A DNA stretch of 38,440 nt from a virus. The position numbers were made by a program, and so were the translations under genes. The stretch lies in the IMG/VR virus record IMGVR_UViG_3300006737_000069, positions 1-38,440 of that record. The stretch is one strand, 5' to 3'. Below the pieces are notes generated by a model, which was given only the letters and a program-made list of their open reading frames with translations, made no database searches and had not been told where the DNA came from. This document shows positions 7,538 through 15,830 of the stretch, piece by piece; positions within the stretch are counted from its first letter, which is position 1, and each line of letters starts with the position of its first letter.

Positions 7538-8103
7538 GGCAATATCTCATACACATAACCATGAACTTTTCGTGGTTTTTTTAATTTAATTTCGTGTAAG
7601 TTACCTTCAACCTTTTCCGTTAGTTTCCAAAATGTATCTCTTCCGGGGTCAGCAATTAATGTGGTGCCTTGGGATTTTTTTACCAAACTTACAATATTAT
7701 CAATGTGTGTTTCCCAATAACAAATATCACAACCAATCAACAAATCAATTTGTTCAAAAGCTTTTTTTGGCAGTTCTGTGTAATCCATGTAAATAACTTC
7801 AACATCTGTATTGTTGATTTGGTTTACCACACCTACATAATCTTGCATGCTTTCATCTATATCTATGCCACCACAATCAAATCCTTGTTTTTGTAAATAT
7901 GCTAATACAAGACCCCAGCCACAACCAACATCAACGACTGTGTTTATGTCTTGTAGATTATATCGAGATAGAAAGTCTATGATAGTTAGTGATGAGTTCC
8001 ATACCTTGTTGCCATGACTTATAGGCTTATCGTTTATTCTTTTAATTTTCTTAATAACTGGGTCAGAAGATAGTGGTATATTTATGTTGTGAATTTTTTT
8101 CAT
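7534..8103 (-). CDS. SAM-dependent methyltransferase, METTL-like (protein or small-molecule substrate)
   Basis: 189 aa with a clear class I Rossmann methyltransferase: motif I VVDVGCGWG (56-64), acidic GIDID (79-83) and IGCDICYWETH after strand 4. The N-terminal HGNKVWNSSL resembles the W-x-SS entry of the METTL21/ETFB lysine methyltransferase-like group, so a protein substrate is more likely than DNA; no DNA-methylase catalytic motif (NPPY or PC) is present. It stands alone on the minus strand between two plus-strand genes, with its own promoter and almost no leader, which looks like an accessory (moron-type) gene. The host target is unknown. Confidence 0.85.
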   Translation of the reverse strand: MKKIHNINIPLSSDPVIKKIKRINDKPISHGNKVWNSSLTIIDFLSRYNLQDINTVVDVGCGWGLVLAYLQKQGFDCGGIDIDESMQDYVGVVNQINNTDVEVIYMDYTELPKKAFEQIDLLIGCDICYWETHIDNIVSLVKKSQGTTLIADPGRDTFWKLTEKVEGNLHEIKLKKPRKVHGYVYEILP

Positions 8104-8114
8104 GGTGTTAAAAT

Positions 8115-8142
8115 ATATTACATTAAGTTAAGATTAATGCAA
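8115..8142 (-). promoter_or_regulatory. Promoter TTGCAT-N16-TAATAT for the METTL-like gene
   Basis: On the minus strand TTGCAT (8142-8137) and TAATAT (8120-8115) are 16 bases apart. The expected start near 8108 leaves only about five bases before the ATG at 8103, and no ribosome-binding site is seen, so the mRNA may be nearly leaderless. Confidence 0.7.
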
Positions 8143-8160
8143 CATTATACGGAGTTTTAA

Positions 8161-8322
8161 ATGGGCGACTACAACAAAGGCTACAGGACCCTTACTGTAG
8201 ATTTAGAAACATATAAAATGTTAGAAGAAATCTGCACATCTGAGCGCAGAAAAAAAATTGATGAAATCAGTCTTATGGTTGAAAAACGTCATAAAGAAGT
8301 TATGGCTGTAGCTGAAGACTAA
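8161..8322 (+). CDS. 53-aa ribbon-helix-helix-type regulator
   Basis: A small frame with GGAG six bases before its ATG. The product has a strand RTLTVDLETYK followed by two helices (MLEEICTSERRK and ISLMVEKRHKE), the size and layout of an Arc/MetJ-type ribbon-helix-helix DNA-binding protein. It reads toward the virion operon and its stop overlaps that of the 849-aa gene by four bases. It is the only transcription-factor-like gene recognised in the window; the divergent promoters at 8108-8142 and 5640-5686 are natural candidate targets. A weak plus-strand promoter (TTAAAA-N15-TAAGAT, 8108-8134) may drive it. The assignment rests on pattern only. Confidence 0.65.
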   Translation: MGDYNKGYRTLTVDLETYKMLEEICTSERRKKIDEISLMVEKRHKEVMAVAED

Positions 8323-10868
8323 GCTAAAGAACCAATACCACCTCTACCTGTCACTAGCCTTCTGGCTATCTCTCTATCATCAGGGTTGGGTAACACAGTT
8401 TCAGATAACATTGCATCAGGCGTGACAGCATTTGCTGGTGGCACTATTGGTATGTTTGATGGTGTGAATGATTCTAATGCACTATCTAGCTGTGATTGTA
8501 GGTTAGAGTCTATTTCTTGTAACCCCTCAATCACATCGTCTTGTGTCATTACGTTTTCATCTTCTTCTCTTCTTATTTCTCTAGCGCCTCTTGTTGTAGC
8601 TTGTTGGCTAGCATAAAGGTAAGGTAACACAACATTCATTGCTTCATTTAAAGTATCTAAATTTTCAGGAGCAGATGTAAGCATGTCTATCATTAATCTT
8701 TCAGTTTGGTCTGCTGTATTTTTTTTAAAAGTATCTCTAGCCGCCCTTGGTGTTATTAAATTTAGTAAATTCAATACAGCATCTGCTAATTTGCCACTTT
8801 TACCCCTAAATTGGTCAACTATATCCTCTCTAATTTGTTGAAAGCCATAAGTAGCAGATTCACTTCTACCTTTAATAAAACTTGCTTTTTGTATTGTGTC
8901 CATAAGTCTTACCAAAGTTTCAAACTCTTCTGGCTCAAACAAAGATTGATATACTTTTTTTCTTTGGTCTAAAAACCTAGACGCTTCCGTAAATTTATCA
9001 TCTGCTAATCTTTTTGTATTGCCAGCAATAGTAGCTTCTTGCGAATTTCTACCAAATTGTTCTATGGCATCAATAAAATTTTTGTTTGCTAATCTTTTTT
9101 CATCTAGTGCGTTAACATAGCGTGGGTCTAAATTACCAAAACCGACCTTTCTTATAAATTGTGGCATACCTGAAGCAGTTGCTATTTCATCTTGTAAAAA
9201 CATGTGTTTAAGATTTTGAAAAGCTTGTGCGTCTTTTGTTTGCATCAATCTTCTAAATGCTCTTACTTCTCTTTCTGATGCATTTCCCTTAAAAATTCTT
9301 TGCAATGTTTTAGCTGTTTTAGTGTCATCACCAATTACTTTACTTAACACACCTACAATGCTTTTTTCTAACACCTGTGTGTGCGGCTTGGTTGGGTCAT
9401 ATACACTGTTAGCTAACTTATAATCTTCCGAAGCCAATTTCATAAGATGATTTAACTCTTGTTTAAAATGATAAGGTAATTTAGATTTTTGATAAGCTCC
9501 CTGTTTCACATTAGTTGTAGCAAGATTATCTAAATCAATTTTTCTTACTTCATCTAGGTCTGCAAGTGTGCTTTTTAATGTGTCACCGTCATAAAAAGTT
9601 TTTTTAATCTTTTCTAAAGTTTCTTTAACAATAGGACTATTTGTTTGTGCCATTTGTTCATCTATCTTATTTATTATTGGCATTACGTCTATTTTTATTA
9701 ATTCATTTTTGGCGGTTAGTCCATTTTGTTTCATGTATGCGTTTGCAGTAGCATCGTCTACACCAAGTAATAAGTCTTGTATATCTGCTTGTTGTATGGG
9801 GTCTAACAAGTTTCCGTCAGAACCATAATAATATACTCTTGTTTCTTCTTTTGCTTTATTAAGTAAGTTTAAATATCTAGCCTCTTTTTTTTCAGCCATT
9901 TTTTTAATTACGTTTTCTGATATGTTTTTAGCTGTTTCTAGGGGATTTGCGTCACCCTCTCCTGTGATGCTTGCTGCTTTTTTTCCTGTCACATATTTAC
10001 CAGATTGTAATTCGGCTAAATAAGTATCTAAAGCCTCATCTATTTGTGCTGAAGTGTTTGCATAGTAATCTGCTAACTTATATCCCTCTTTACCCCTAGA
10101 TAAATAACTTTGTAGTTGTACCAACCTAGATGGGTTTTTTCCATATTCTATTTCCGCAACTGTCAAATCTATGCCGAAATCTTCTTTTGCCTGTTTTCTT
10201 GCAGTTTGATTGTCTGCATCTTGCGCTGTCCTCATAATTAGGCCTAAATCATTATCTCCACCTGCATAACCAAATTTGTTTATAATTTTAGCCTGTTGAC
10301 TGATGCCGATAGGTATGCCACCAAAAATAGAATTCGTGACCAAATCGTCTGCTAGTTTATCAAAATTAAGTTCAGGACCACCAACCAACTCTGATAATAT
10401 TTCTCTGCCTGTATATACTGCACCACTTGCAAGACCTGTGCCAAATGCACCACCCCCAGCACCACCCAATCTACCCTTTGGCAATGGTATAGAAATGCCT
10501 CGCATGTTTATTGTTTGCCCTTTATATCCACCCTCTAGTCCAAGAATACCTCCAACAATTTCTGCTCCAACTTGTACAGCAGGTATTATTTTGCCAAAAA
10601 TATCATAGCTATCTACCCAATCATTATATTCTCTAAACTCTTTTTTTATTTCTTTGGTCGTAGGGTCTATGTAAGCCAAATCGTTGTCTTCATCTTTGAA
10701 ATATATGACATTAGGGTTATCAGGAAATCTTTTTCTTTTGAGGTATTCAATTCTAGCGCCCTCATCATTGGTCAAAGATGCAATAACTGCATCTATTTCG
10801 TTTGATGGTTTGTTGCGCTTCCTTAATTCTAATTCAGCTTGTAATTCTTCTTTTGTAAACTCAGCCAT
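8319..10868 (-). CDS. 849-aa large virion protein, probable internal/ejection protein
   Basis: A long protein with a charged helical N-terminus (FTKEELQAELELRKR), a glycine-rich hydrophobic stretch at about 105-160 (GGILGLEGGYKG, GGAGGGAFGTGLASG) that could insert in membrane, and a long, mostly helical body. Last gene of the virion operon, directly after the other large internal-type proteins; in short-tailed phages genes at this place commonly encode proteins ejected with the DNA. No lytic transglycosylase or peptidase motif is seen. The role is inferred from position, size and composition only. Confidence 0.65.
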   Translation of the reverse strand: MAEFTKEELQAELELRKRNKPSNEIDAVIASLTNDEGARIEYLKRKRFPDNPNVIYFKDEDNDLAYIDPTTKEIKKEFREYNDWVDSYDIFGKIIPAVQVGAEIVGGILGLEGGYKGQTINMRGISIPLPKGRLGGAGGGAFGTGLASGAVYTGREILSELVGGPELNFDKLADDLVTNSIFGGIPIGISQQAKIINKFGYAGGDNDLGLIMRTAQDADNQTARKQAKEDFGIDLTVAEIEYGKNPSRLVQLQSYLSRGKEGYKLADYYANTSAQIDEALDTYLAELQSGKYVTGKKAASITGEGDANPLETAKNISENVIKKMAEKKEARYLNLLNKAKEETRVYYYGSDGNLLDPIQQADIQDLLLGVDDATANAYMKQNGLTAKNELIKIDVMPIINKIDEQMAQTNSPIVKETLEKIKKTFYDGDTLKSTLADLDEVRKIDLDNLATTNVKQGAYQKSKLPYHFKQELNHLMKLASEDYKLANSVYDPTKPHTQVLEKSIVGVLSKVIGDDTKTAKTLQRIFKGNASEREVRAFRRLMQTKDAQAFQNLKHMFLQDEIATASGMPQFIRKVGFGNLDPRYVNALDEKRLANKNFIDAIEQFGRNSQEATIAGNTKRLADDKFTEASRFLDQRKKVYQSLFEPEEFETLVRLMDTIQKASFIKGRSESATYGFQQIREDIVDQFRGKSGKLADAVLNLLNLITPRAARDTFKKNTADQTERLMIDMLTSAPENLDTLNEAMNVVLPYLYASQQATTRGAREIRREEDENVMTQDDVIEGLQEIDSNLQSQLDSALESFTPSNIPIVPPANAVTPDAMLSETVLPNPDDREIARRLVTGRGGIGSLA

Positions 10869-10869
10869 G

Positions 10870-12246
10870 TTAAGTATTTAATTTGTCCAAAAGTTCTTGA
10901 ATTTCATCCTCTGTAAAATCGTTAATGTCTGTTTTTTGTGGAGTTGTAGTCACCGTGCTAACTGTATCAAAATATCTTAGCGCTTCATCTGCAATTTTCT
11001 TTCTGTCTGCATTAGCCTCAGTTTCTAATGCTTTATCCCTAAACATATCTAATTGGTCTTTTGAGAAGACTCTGTTTTTTTGTCGCCATTCTGTTTCCCA
11101 ACCTTTCATGTGTGCTTGTAATCCTGAAACAGTACCTCCATCTCTTGACAAATAACTATCTCTTTCTTTAAGTCTTGCAGTTTCAAAATTTATAATAAAG
11201 TCATTTATTTCTCGCATAATTTTTATAGTGTTGTAATAACCGTCTTTGGTTTGTGCAATACTAGGTATAGAGCTAATAAATAATCTCATTTCTGTATCAG
11301 AAATAGGTCCTTTGGTTTTTTGCACGTTCATCATAGCTAAATTTACGGTGACACTAGCCATTGGCTCTCTTTTGCTTTGTATTTCTGCTAGACCGTCTGC
11401 AATGGGTAAATCTCTAATGCCGGGAAAAGATATTATAAATCTGTTGATAGGCTCAAACACCTGAGGCGCTAAACCAAAAGCTTCTTCAGGTAAATCTTGA
11501 CCGTAACTTTCCATTTGGTCAAGTAACTGATTACTTTTTTGTGCAAGCTCATAATCTTGTCCATATACTTCTTCACTTTTAGCTGCAGCTCTACCGACTC
11601 CTTTATAAAATTCATCTAATCCTGTAGAACCACCACCTATTTGTACCATAGGCTTCTCAACTTTTAAATATCCAGCTTCTGTTGCATCTTTAATCTTATC
11701 CAGTTCTTTATTACCAAAAGTTTGATAAGACATAGTGCCATCTGTAGCTTTTTTACCATAAGTAACAGCAGTACCCCTGTCAGGGTCGATAGCGTTTAAC
11801 ATTTCTTTATACAACAAATCGTTGTAATTTTGTTCTGCTTTTTGTTTATCGCCCAAAGCCATGCTAACTGATTGCAATGCTATTTTATCCATTTGTTCAT
11901 CAATGGCTTTATTTTTTGCATCTAACTCTTGTTTAAAGTTTTGAAAACCAATGCCAATACTTCTACCTATGGAGGGGAATCTTTCTTTGGCTGGCTGTGC
12001 TAAAAGCGCTGCCCCAATATCAGAGGCTAAATCGAAAAAGCTAGGCCTTGTTGGTGGTCTTACTGTGCTTTGTAAAACCTGTTGATACTCTTTTGCTTTT
12101 TTGTTTACATCAACCGCGGGCGGCTTAAGAGCCTGCAAGACTAAGGTCTTAAGACCTTGTTGATTGTTATTTTGTAAGTTTGCATCTGCATCGCCACCAT
12201 TTGCGAAACCCATTAACGAAGATATACCCATTCTACTTATAGTCAT
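10870..12246 (-). CDS. 458-aa virion-associated protein, probable internal protein
   Basis: The N-terminus contains a short NGGDADAN motif, then SFFDLASDIGAALLAQP and RSIGIGFQNFKQELDAK, a type of sequence I remember from marine phage virion proteins next to ejection proteins. The rest is helical and charged, with Q-rich segments and an acidic C-terminus (DINDFTEDEIQELLDKL). Its start overlaps the stop of the 421-aa gene by one base and it ends just before the 849-aa gene, so the three are made together. There is no enzymatic motif. A structural or internal role is inference. Confidence 0.6.
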   Translation of the reverse strand: MTISRMGISSLMGFANGGDADANLQNNNQQGLKTLVLQALKPPAVDVNKKAKEYQQVLQSTVRPPTRPSFFDLASDIGAALLAQPAKERFPSIGRSIGIGFQNFKQELDAKNKAIDEQMDKIALQSVSMALGDKQKAEQNYNDLLYKEMLNAIDPDRGTAVTYGKKATDGTMSYQTFGNKELDKIKDATEAGYLKVEKPMVQIGGGSTGLDEFYKGVGRAAAKSEEVYGQDYELAQKSNQLLDQMESYGQDLPEEAFGLAPQVFEPINRFIISFPGIRDLPIADGLAEIQSKREPMASVTVNLAMMNVQKTKGPISDTEMRLFISSIPSIAQTKDGYYNTIKIMREINDFIINFETARLKERDSYLSRDGGTVSGLQAHMKGWETEWRQKNRVFSKDQLDMFRDKALETEANADRKKIADEALRYFDTVSTVTTTPQKTDINDFTEDEIQELLDKLNT

Positions 12247-13511
12247 TAGAAACCGAAACCTTGTTGAAAGCTTGGTGGTGGAGTTTGTTGTTGTGGTTGA
12301 ATTGGTGGTGCAGGCTCTTCTTGTTGGGTTTGAGGGGAACCATAATTAATATTAGTTTGTGGTGGATTAAAGAAACTTCCTAACCCACCTAATGTGCTTA
12401 AACCTGCACCTAAACCAGCCATTAAGGGCGATGGCTGAGTACCAAATTGTGTTTGTATATTACTAAAGCCTGCGGGTACTGCTGATACAAACGGCAATAA
12501 GGATTGCATCTGCTGTAGTGGTGCCATTTGTTGTTGCATCGCATTGGCTCTTGCTGCATCAAGTTGAGCTTGTTGTTGTCCTTGTGTCAAACCACCTATT
12601 CCTAAACTTCTTTGTATATCTGCTTGTGCAGCTTGTTGAGCCTGTGTGCCTAAATTAGACACAGCACTACCTGCTCCAAACAATGCTTGTTGTCCTGTTT
12701 GACCTAGGCCTGCAATAGTGCTACCTAAACCACGTAATCCTGCGGCTCTTTGTCCTGCTACACCTGCTAAACTACCACCAAGCCCGGTTAAAGCTTGTTG
12801 CTGTCTACCAAACTCACCTAAAGCTGATTGTTGCGCTTGTTGAAAACCTCTACTTCTAATACCTGCTAAGGCTTCACCTAAGCCTCTTCCAAGCGCTTCT
12901 TGTCTCTCTGTGGCTCCTAACCTTGCTCTTGAACCAAAAGCAGACTCACCACCTCTAGCGATGTCTGATGCTCTAGCTTGTATATCCTGTTTTGCACCAG
13001 CTTCTAAAATATCTTCTCTTGTTTGGTCAACTACCGCTTGTTCAAACGGGTCTAAAAACTGTTGTGTCATATCTTGACTAAACTGACCCGTGCCACCTCT
13101 TCTTAAAAATTCACTGGCTGCATCTAATCCTGTACCAAAACCAGCTTCTGCACCTCTTGCAATATCTCTCGCTTCGCCTAAGCCACCAAATAAAGTTTCT
13201 AAGCCTGTGCCTAAGGATTGCCCTGCCTGTTCTAAAAATGGTGTTTGTATGCCTGTAGCTTGTCTTGATAATTGTATGGCTCTAGCTTGTTCAGGTGATA
13301 AGCCAGCAACTCTTTGTGGTGCAATAATTGGATTACCTTGCTCATCAAAAAAGGTTCTGTTGCTAGCTTGAAATGCTTGTTGCAAAAATCCCGGTCTAAA
13401 TGATGCAGTTCCGGGTATGCCTGAGCCATAAAATAATTCTCTTGTTGCTGGGTCTAAAGTTCTAAACGTTTGTTGTACGTCTAATGCAATAGGTTCTTGT
13501 GGTTCAGCCAT
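12246..13511 (-). CDS. 421-aa Gln/Ala/Gly-rich virion protein
   Basis: Low-complexity, rich in Gln, Ala and Gly, with a conserved-looking core: FLDPFEQAVVDQTREDIL, then ARGGESAFGSRARLGATER and ALAGIRSRGFQQAQQS. I remember this core from internal virion proteins of marine phages, where the function is unproven. The C-terminus is Pro/Gln-rich (QTPPPSFQQGFGF) and likely disordered. One-base overlaps with both neighbours show strict co-translation. An internal core or ejection-channel component is the likely role, by composition and location. Confidence 0.6.
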   Translation of the reverse strand: MAEPQEPIALDVQQTFRTLDPATRELFYGSGIPGTASFRPGFLQQAFQASNRTFFDEQGNPIIAPQRVAGLSPEQARAIQLSRQATGIQTPFLEQAGQSLGTGLETLFGGLGEARDIARGAEAGFGTGLDAASEFLRRGGTGQFSQDMTQQFLDPFEQAVVDQTREDILEAGAKQDIQARASDIARGGESAFGSRARLGATERQEALGRGLGEALAGIRSRGFQQAQQSALGEFGRQQQALTGLGGSLAGVAGQRAAGLRGLGSTIAGLGQTGQQALFGAGSAVSNLGTQAQQAAQADIQRSLGIGGLTQGQQQAQLDAARANAMQQQMAPLQQMQSLLPFVSAVPAGFSNIQTQFGTQPSPLMAGLGAGLSTLGGLGSFFNPPQTNINYGSPQTQQEEPAPPIQPQQQTPPPSFQQGFGF

Positions 13512-15001
13512 TACGCCATACTCCCAAAGTGTTCCATAAGTTTATACATAATCCTTGTGCCTGATTCTCTACCGGGGTTACCGCTAGGTGTTAATGTAAC
13601 AATACCATTATCACCCTTTGCCATATCAAAACCACCAGCGCCTCTTACAGCTTTTGCTGTCATGACAAACTCACCATCTGATAACATAGCTGGTATATCG
13701 TCCGATGTTTCTGTACCCGGACCGTTTATATCTCCGTCCATAGGTGGAAAGTTTGCAGGGTCAATAGGTGGCTCACCACCATCCTGCATCTGTACTACGC
13801 CACCATCTGCAAAAGCCATGATGCCTCCCATAGCAGCACTTCTAGGTGTTATACCTGTGCCACTACCTTGTAATACAGGCATACCTGAAGGGTTTAGTCC
13901 AAACTCTACTCTGCTTGGCATTTCTTCACCTTTTTGTCTAGCAATCTCAGCAGCTATGTTGTATCTGCCTAATTGGTCCATAGTTGTTAGTGGTGTAAGT
14001 GGCACACCTTTATTTTTCTGTGCTTCTTCATAAGCTAGCTTGCCAACTAATCCAGCAAGACCTGATATTGCTAAATTTCCTAAACCACCGCCTGCACCAC
14101 TGCCTGTACCTGTTCCAGTTCCTGTTCCTGTTCCTGTGCCACCGCCAAATGTACCGCCCGGACCTGTGCCTAAAACATTTTCAACGCCCTGTGGTAAAAG
14201 CTTTGCGCTTAAAAACTCCATAGGTGATTTACCATCCATAAAGTTACCCATAGGTTGTGTTTGCGTTGGCGCTATGGGATTACCAGCAGCATCGAAACTA
14301 AAACCCATTTTTTGTAATTCTGCTACTGTAACTGGCTCTCCTTCTATAGTGTATGTTTGACCACCAAAAGGCCCGCCATCAACAACATCAACCTGTGGTA
14401 ATTGGTCTTGTGGTGTAAAAGCTTGACCAAAAAACTGTCCAATACCTTTTCTTATATTAGGCCCTAATGTTCCTTTGCCAATACCAAACCTACTTTTTAG
14501 TATGCCTTCTGCACCTTCACCGGGTGTAAAAAAATTTTTTAATCTTGAAAACTTACCACCTTTTACTGCGCTACCTATTTTGCTACCACCAAAACTTAAC
14601 GCACCACTAAGTAATGCTTCTTTAGTAGACATGCCTGATGCTTTGCCGACACCTGTTGCAACTAAAGCTTTTTGTAAAGGTCCAAGTGCTTGCATGCCGG
14701 GTATAAAGTTTATTGCTATTGGTGCAACTTTCTTTACAATATTTTTTACTTTTTTAAATAATTTTTTAATAAAAAACTCAGGCATACCTGTATTTGGGTT
14801 TATTGAATTTTCACCGCCCACCACATATTGATTTGGGTTCATACCCATGTTCATCATATCTGACTCAATCATGCTTCTTGTTTGTGGTGTTATAGACTGT
14901 GGTGGTACTATCATTTCACCTGTAGCAACGTGTGCTAAGGTGTCATCTTCAAATCTACCTAAACTTGCTAATCCTTTCATTTGTGATTCCATGTGTGGCA
15001 T
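13511..15001 (-). CDS. 496-aa virion protein with GEMIV/GEFVM-type motifs and a Gly-Thr repeat
   Basis: Contains two related sequence modules: near the N-terminus DTLAHVATGEMIVPPQSIT and near the C-terminus DDIPAMLSDGEFVMTAKAVRG. The second is a motif I remember as widespread in marine phage virion proteins of unknown role. Between them lie a basic hydrophobic segment (FFIKKLFKKVKNIVKKVAP, amphipathic and possibly membrane-active) and a (Gly-Thr) run coded by a hexamer repeat at 14103-14140. Overlaps its downstream neighbour by one base. Likely a virion or ejection protein; the amphipathic helix fits a membrane-penetrating role but this is inference. Confidence 0.65.
   Translation of the reverse strand: MPHMESQMKGLASLGRFEDDTLAHVATGEMIVPPQSITPQTRSMIESDMMNMGMNPNQYVVGGENSINPNTGMPEFFIKKLFKKVKNIVKKVAPIAINFIPGMQALGPLQKALVATGVGKASGMSTKEALLSGALSFGGSKIGSAVKGGKFSRLKNFFTPGEGAEGILKSRFGIGKGTLGPNIRKGIGQFFGQAFTPQDQLPQVDVVDGGPFGGQTYTIEGEPVTVAELQKMGFSFDAAGNPIAPTQTQPMGNFMDGKSPMEFLSAKLLPQGVENVLGTGPGGTFGGGTGTGTGTGTGTGSGAGGGLGNLAISGLAGLVGKLAYEEAQKNKGVPLTPLTTMDQLGRYNIAAEIARQKGEEMPSRVEFGLNPSGMPVLQGSGTGITPRSAAMGGIMAFADGGVVQMQDGGEPPIDPANFPPMDGDINGPGTETSDDIPAMLSDGEFVMTAKAVRGAGGFDMAKGDNGIVTLTPSGNPGRESGTRIMYKLMEHFGSMA
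14103..14140. repeat. In-frame hexamer repeat coding a Gly-Thr run
   Basis: Imperfect CCTGTT/CCTGTA/CCAGTT units in a row, read on the minus strand as GGT/ACA-type codons for alternating Gly and Thr inside the 496-aa virion protein. Gain or loss of a unit would change linker length without a frameshift. Confidence 0.8.
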
Positions 15002-15002
15002 A

Positions 15003-15491
15003 TTATTTTAAACCTTCTATACCCATAGGCATTGGCCTTGGTGGGGTTGGTGGTGAGTCAGGCAATCCTTCAGGATTTATTAAATCTGCTGGTCTTGGTT
15101 CTTTTGATACCATATTAATCATCATATCAAATTCTTCAGGGTTAAACTCTTCATCTACTTGCGCCATAATTTCCGCTAAAGCTATTGAGGCTTGGTCGTG
15201 TTCTGGCGAGTCTTTTGGTTTAGTCAATATAATATTAACTATGTCGCTATATCCTGAATCAGACAACGGCATAAGCACCTCGTCAATCAATTCTTGTCTT
15301 GCTTGTATAAATTGTTGTCGTTCGGGTGGCATTTTAACAGCATCATCCATTTGTTGCTGTATTGCAGCTATGTTTTGTTCAATGGTGTTATCTGACATGT
15401 CTTTACTGAGTTGCACTTCAGACGATAACTGTGGTCTTGGAGACTCCATTTCGCCAGCTAACATGTTAATTCTTTCTTGTAATGTTGCCAT
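15003..15491 (-). CDS. 162-aa acidic protein in virion operon, unknown
   Basis: A helical acidic protein with Met-rich stretches (FDMMINMV) and a proline-rich C-terminus (PDSPPTPPRPMPMG). It has no cysteine, signal or membrane span. It sits one base before the 496-aa gene and ten bases after the 109-aa gene. It could be an assembly chaperone or minor virion component for the internal proteins made after it; no family is recognised. Confidence 0.6.
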   Translation of the reverse strand: MATLQERINMLAGEMESPRPQLSSEVQLSKDMSDNTIEQNIAAIQQQMDDAVKMPPERQQFIQARQELIDEVLMPLSDSGYSDIVNIILTKPKDSPEHDQASIALAEIMAQVDEEFNPEEFDMMINMVSKEPRPADLINPEGLPDSPPTPPRPMPMGIEGLK

Positions 15492-15500
15492 ACTTCTACC

Positions 15501-15830
15501 CTAATTTATGTTTACAGATATATTACCACTTGTTTTCACTGAAACAAAGCCTAATGATGTAGTTGCTTTTAAGCCTTTTTCATTAGCATCTATGGTTAAA
15601 TTAATAAAATCATTACCATTGTACACCTGTAAGACTTCCTTGCTCGTATTAAATATTACATCGCCTTGTAAAAACTTAAACTCTGCTATTTCAGTATCGT
15701 TAAATCTTGGTGTTCTGTTAGGGTCAAACTGACCTAAATTTATTTCTAATATTCTGACTAATTTATTAAATGTTTCAGGCGTAACCTCTTCTAAAGCAAT
15801 GGGTAACCTAGACGGTAGTAGCTTAGCCAC
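15501..15830 (-). CDS. 109-aa small virion-type protein
   Basis: A helical N-terminal half (PIALEEVTPETFNKLVRIL) followed by a beta-rich part with DVIFNTSKEVLQVYNG, a segment type common in phage tail or neck proteins and tail-fibre heads. The ATG overlaps the stop of the 693-aa gene by one base. A small tail or head-tail component is likely from context. The exact function is unknown. Confidence 0.6.
   Translation of the reverse strand: MAKLLPSRLPIALEEVTPETFNKLVRILEINLGQFDPNRTPRFNDTEIAEFKFLQGDVIFNTSKEVLQVYNGNDFINLTIDANEKGLKATTSLGFVSVKTSGNISVNIN

Noticed and set aside
13497-14831. Long plus-strand open frames opposite the 496-aa and 421-aa genes
   Set aside because: They mirror Gly/Thr/Ala-rich minus-strand coding, lack ribosome-binding sites and have proline-rich low-complexity products, as expected from the antisense of such genes.
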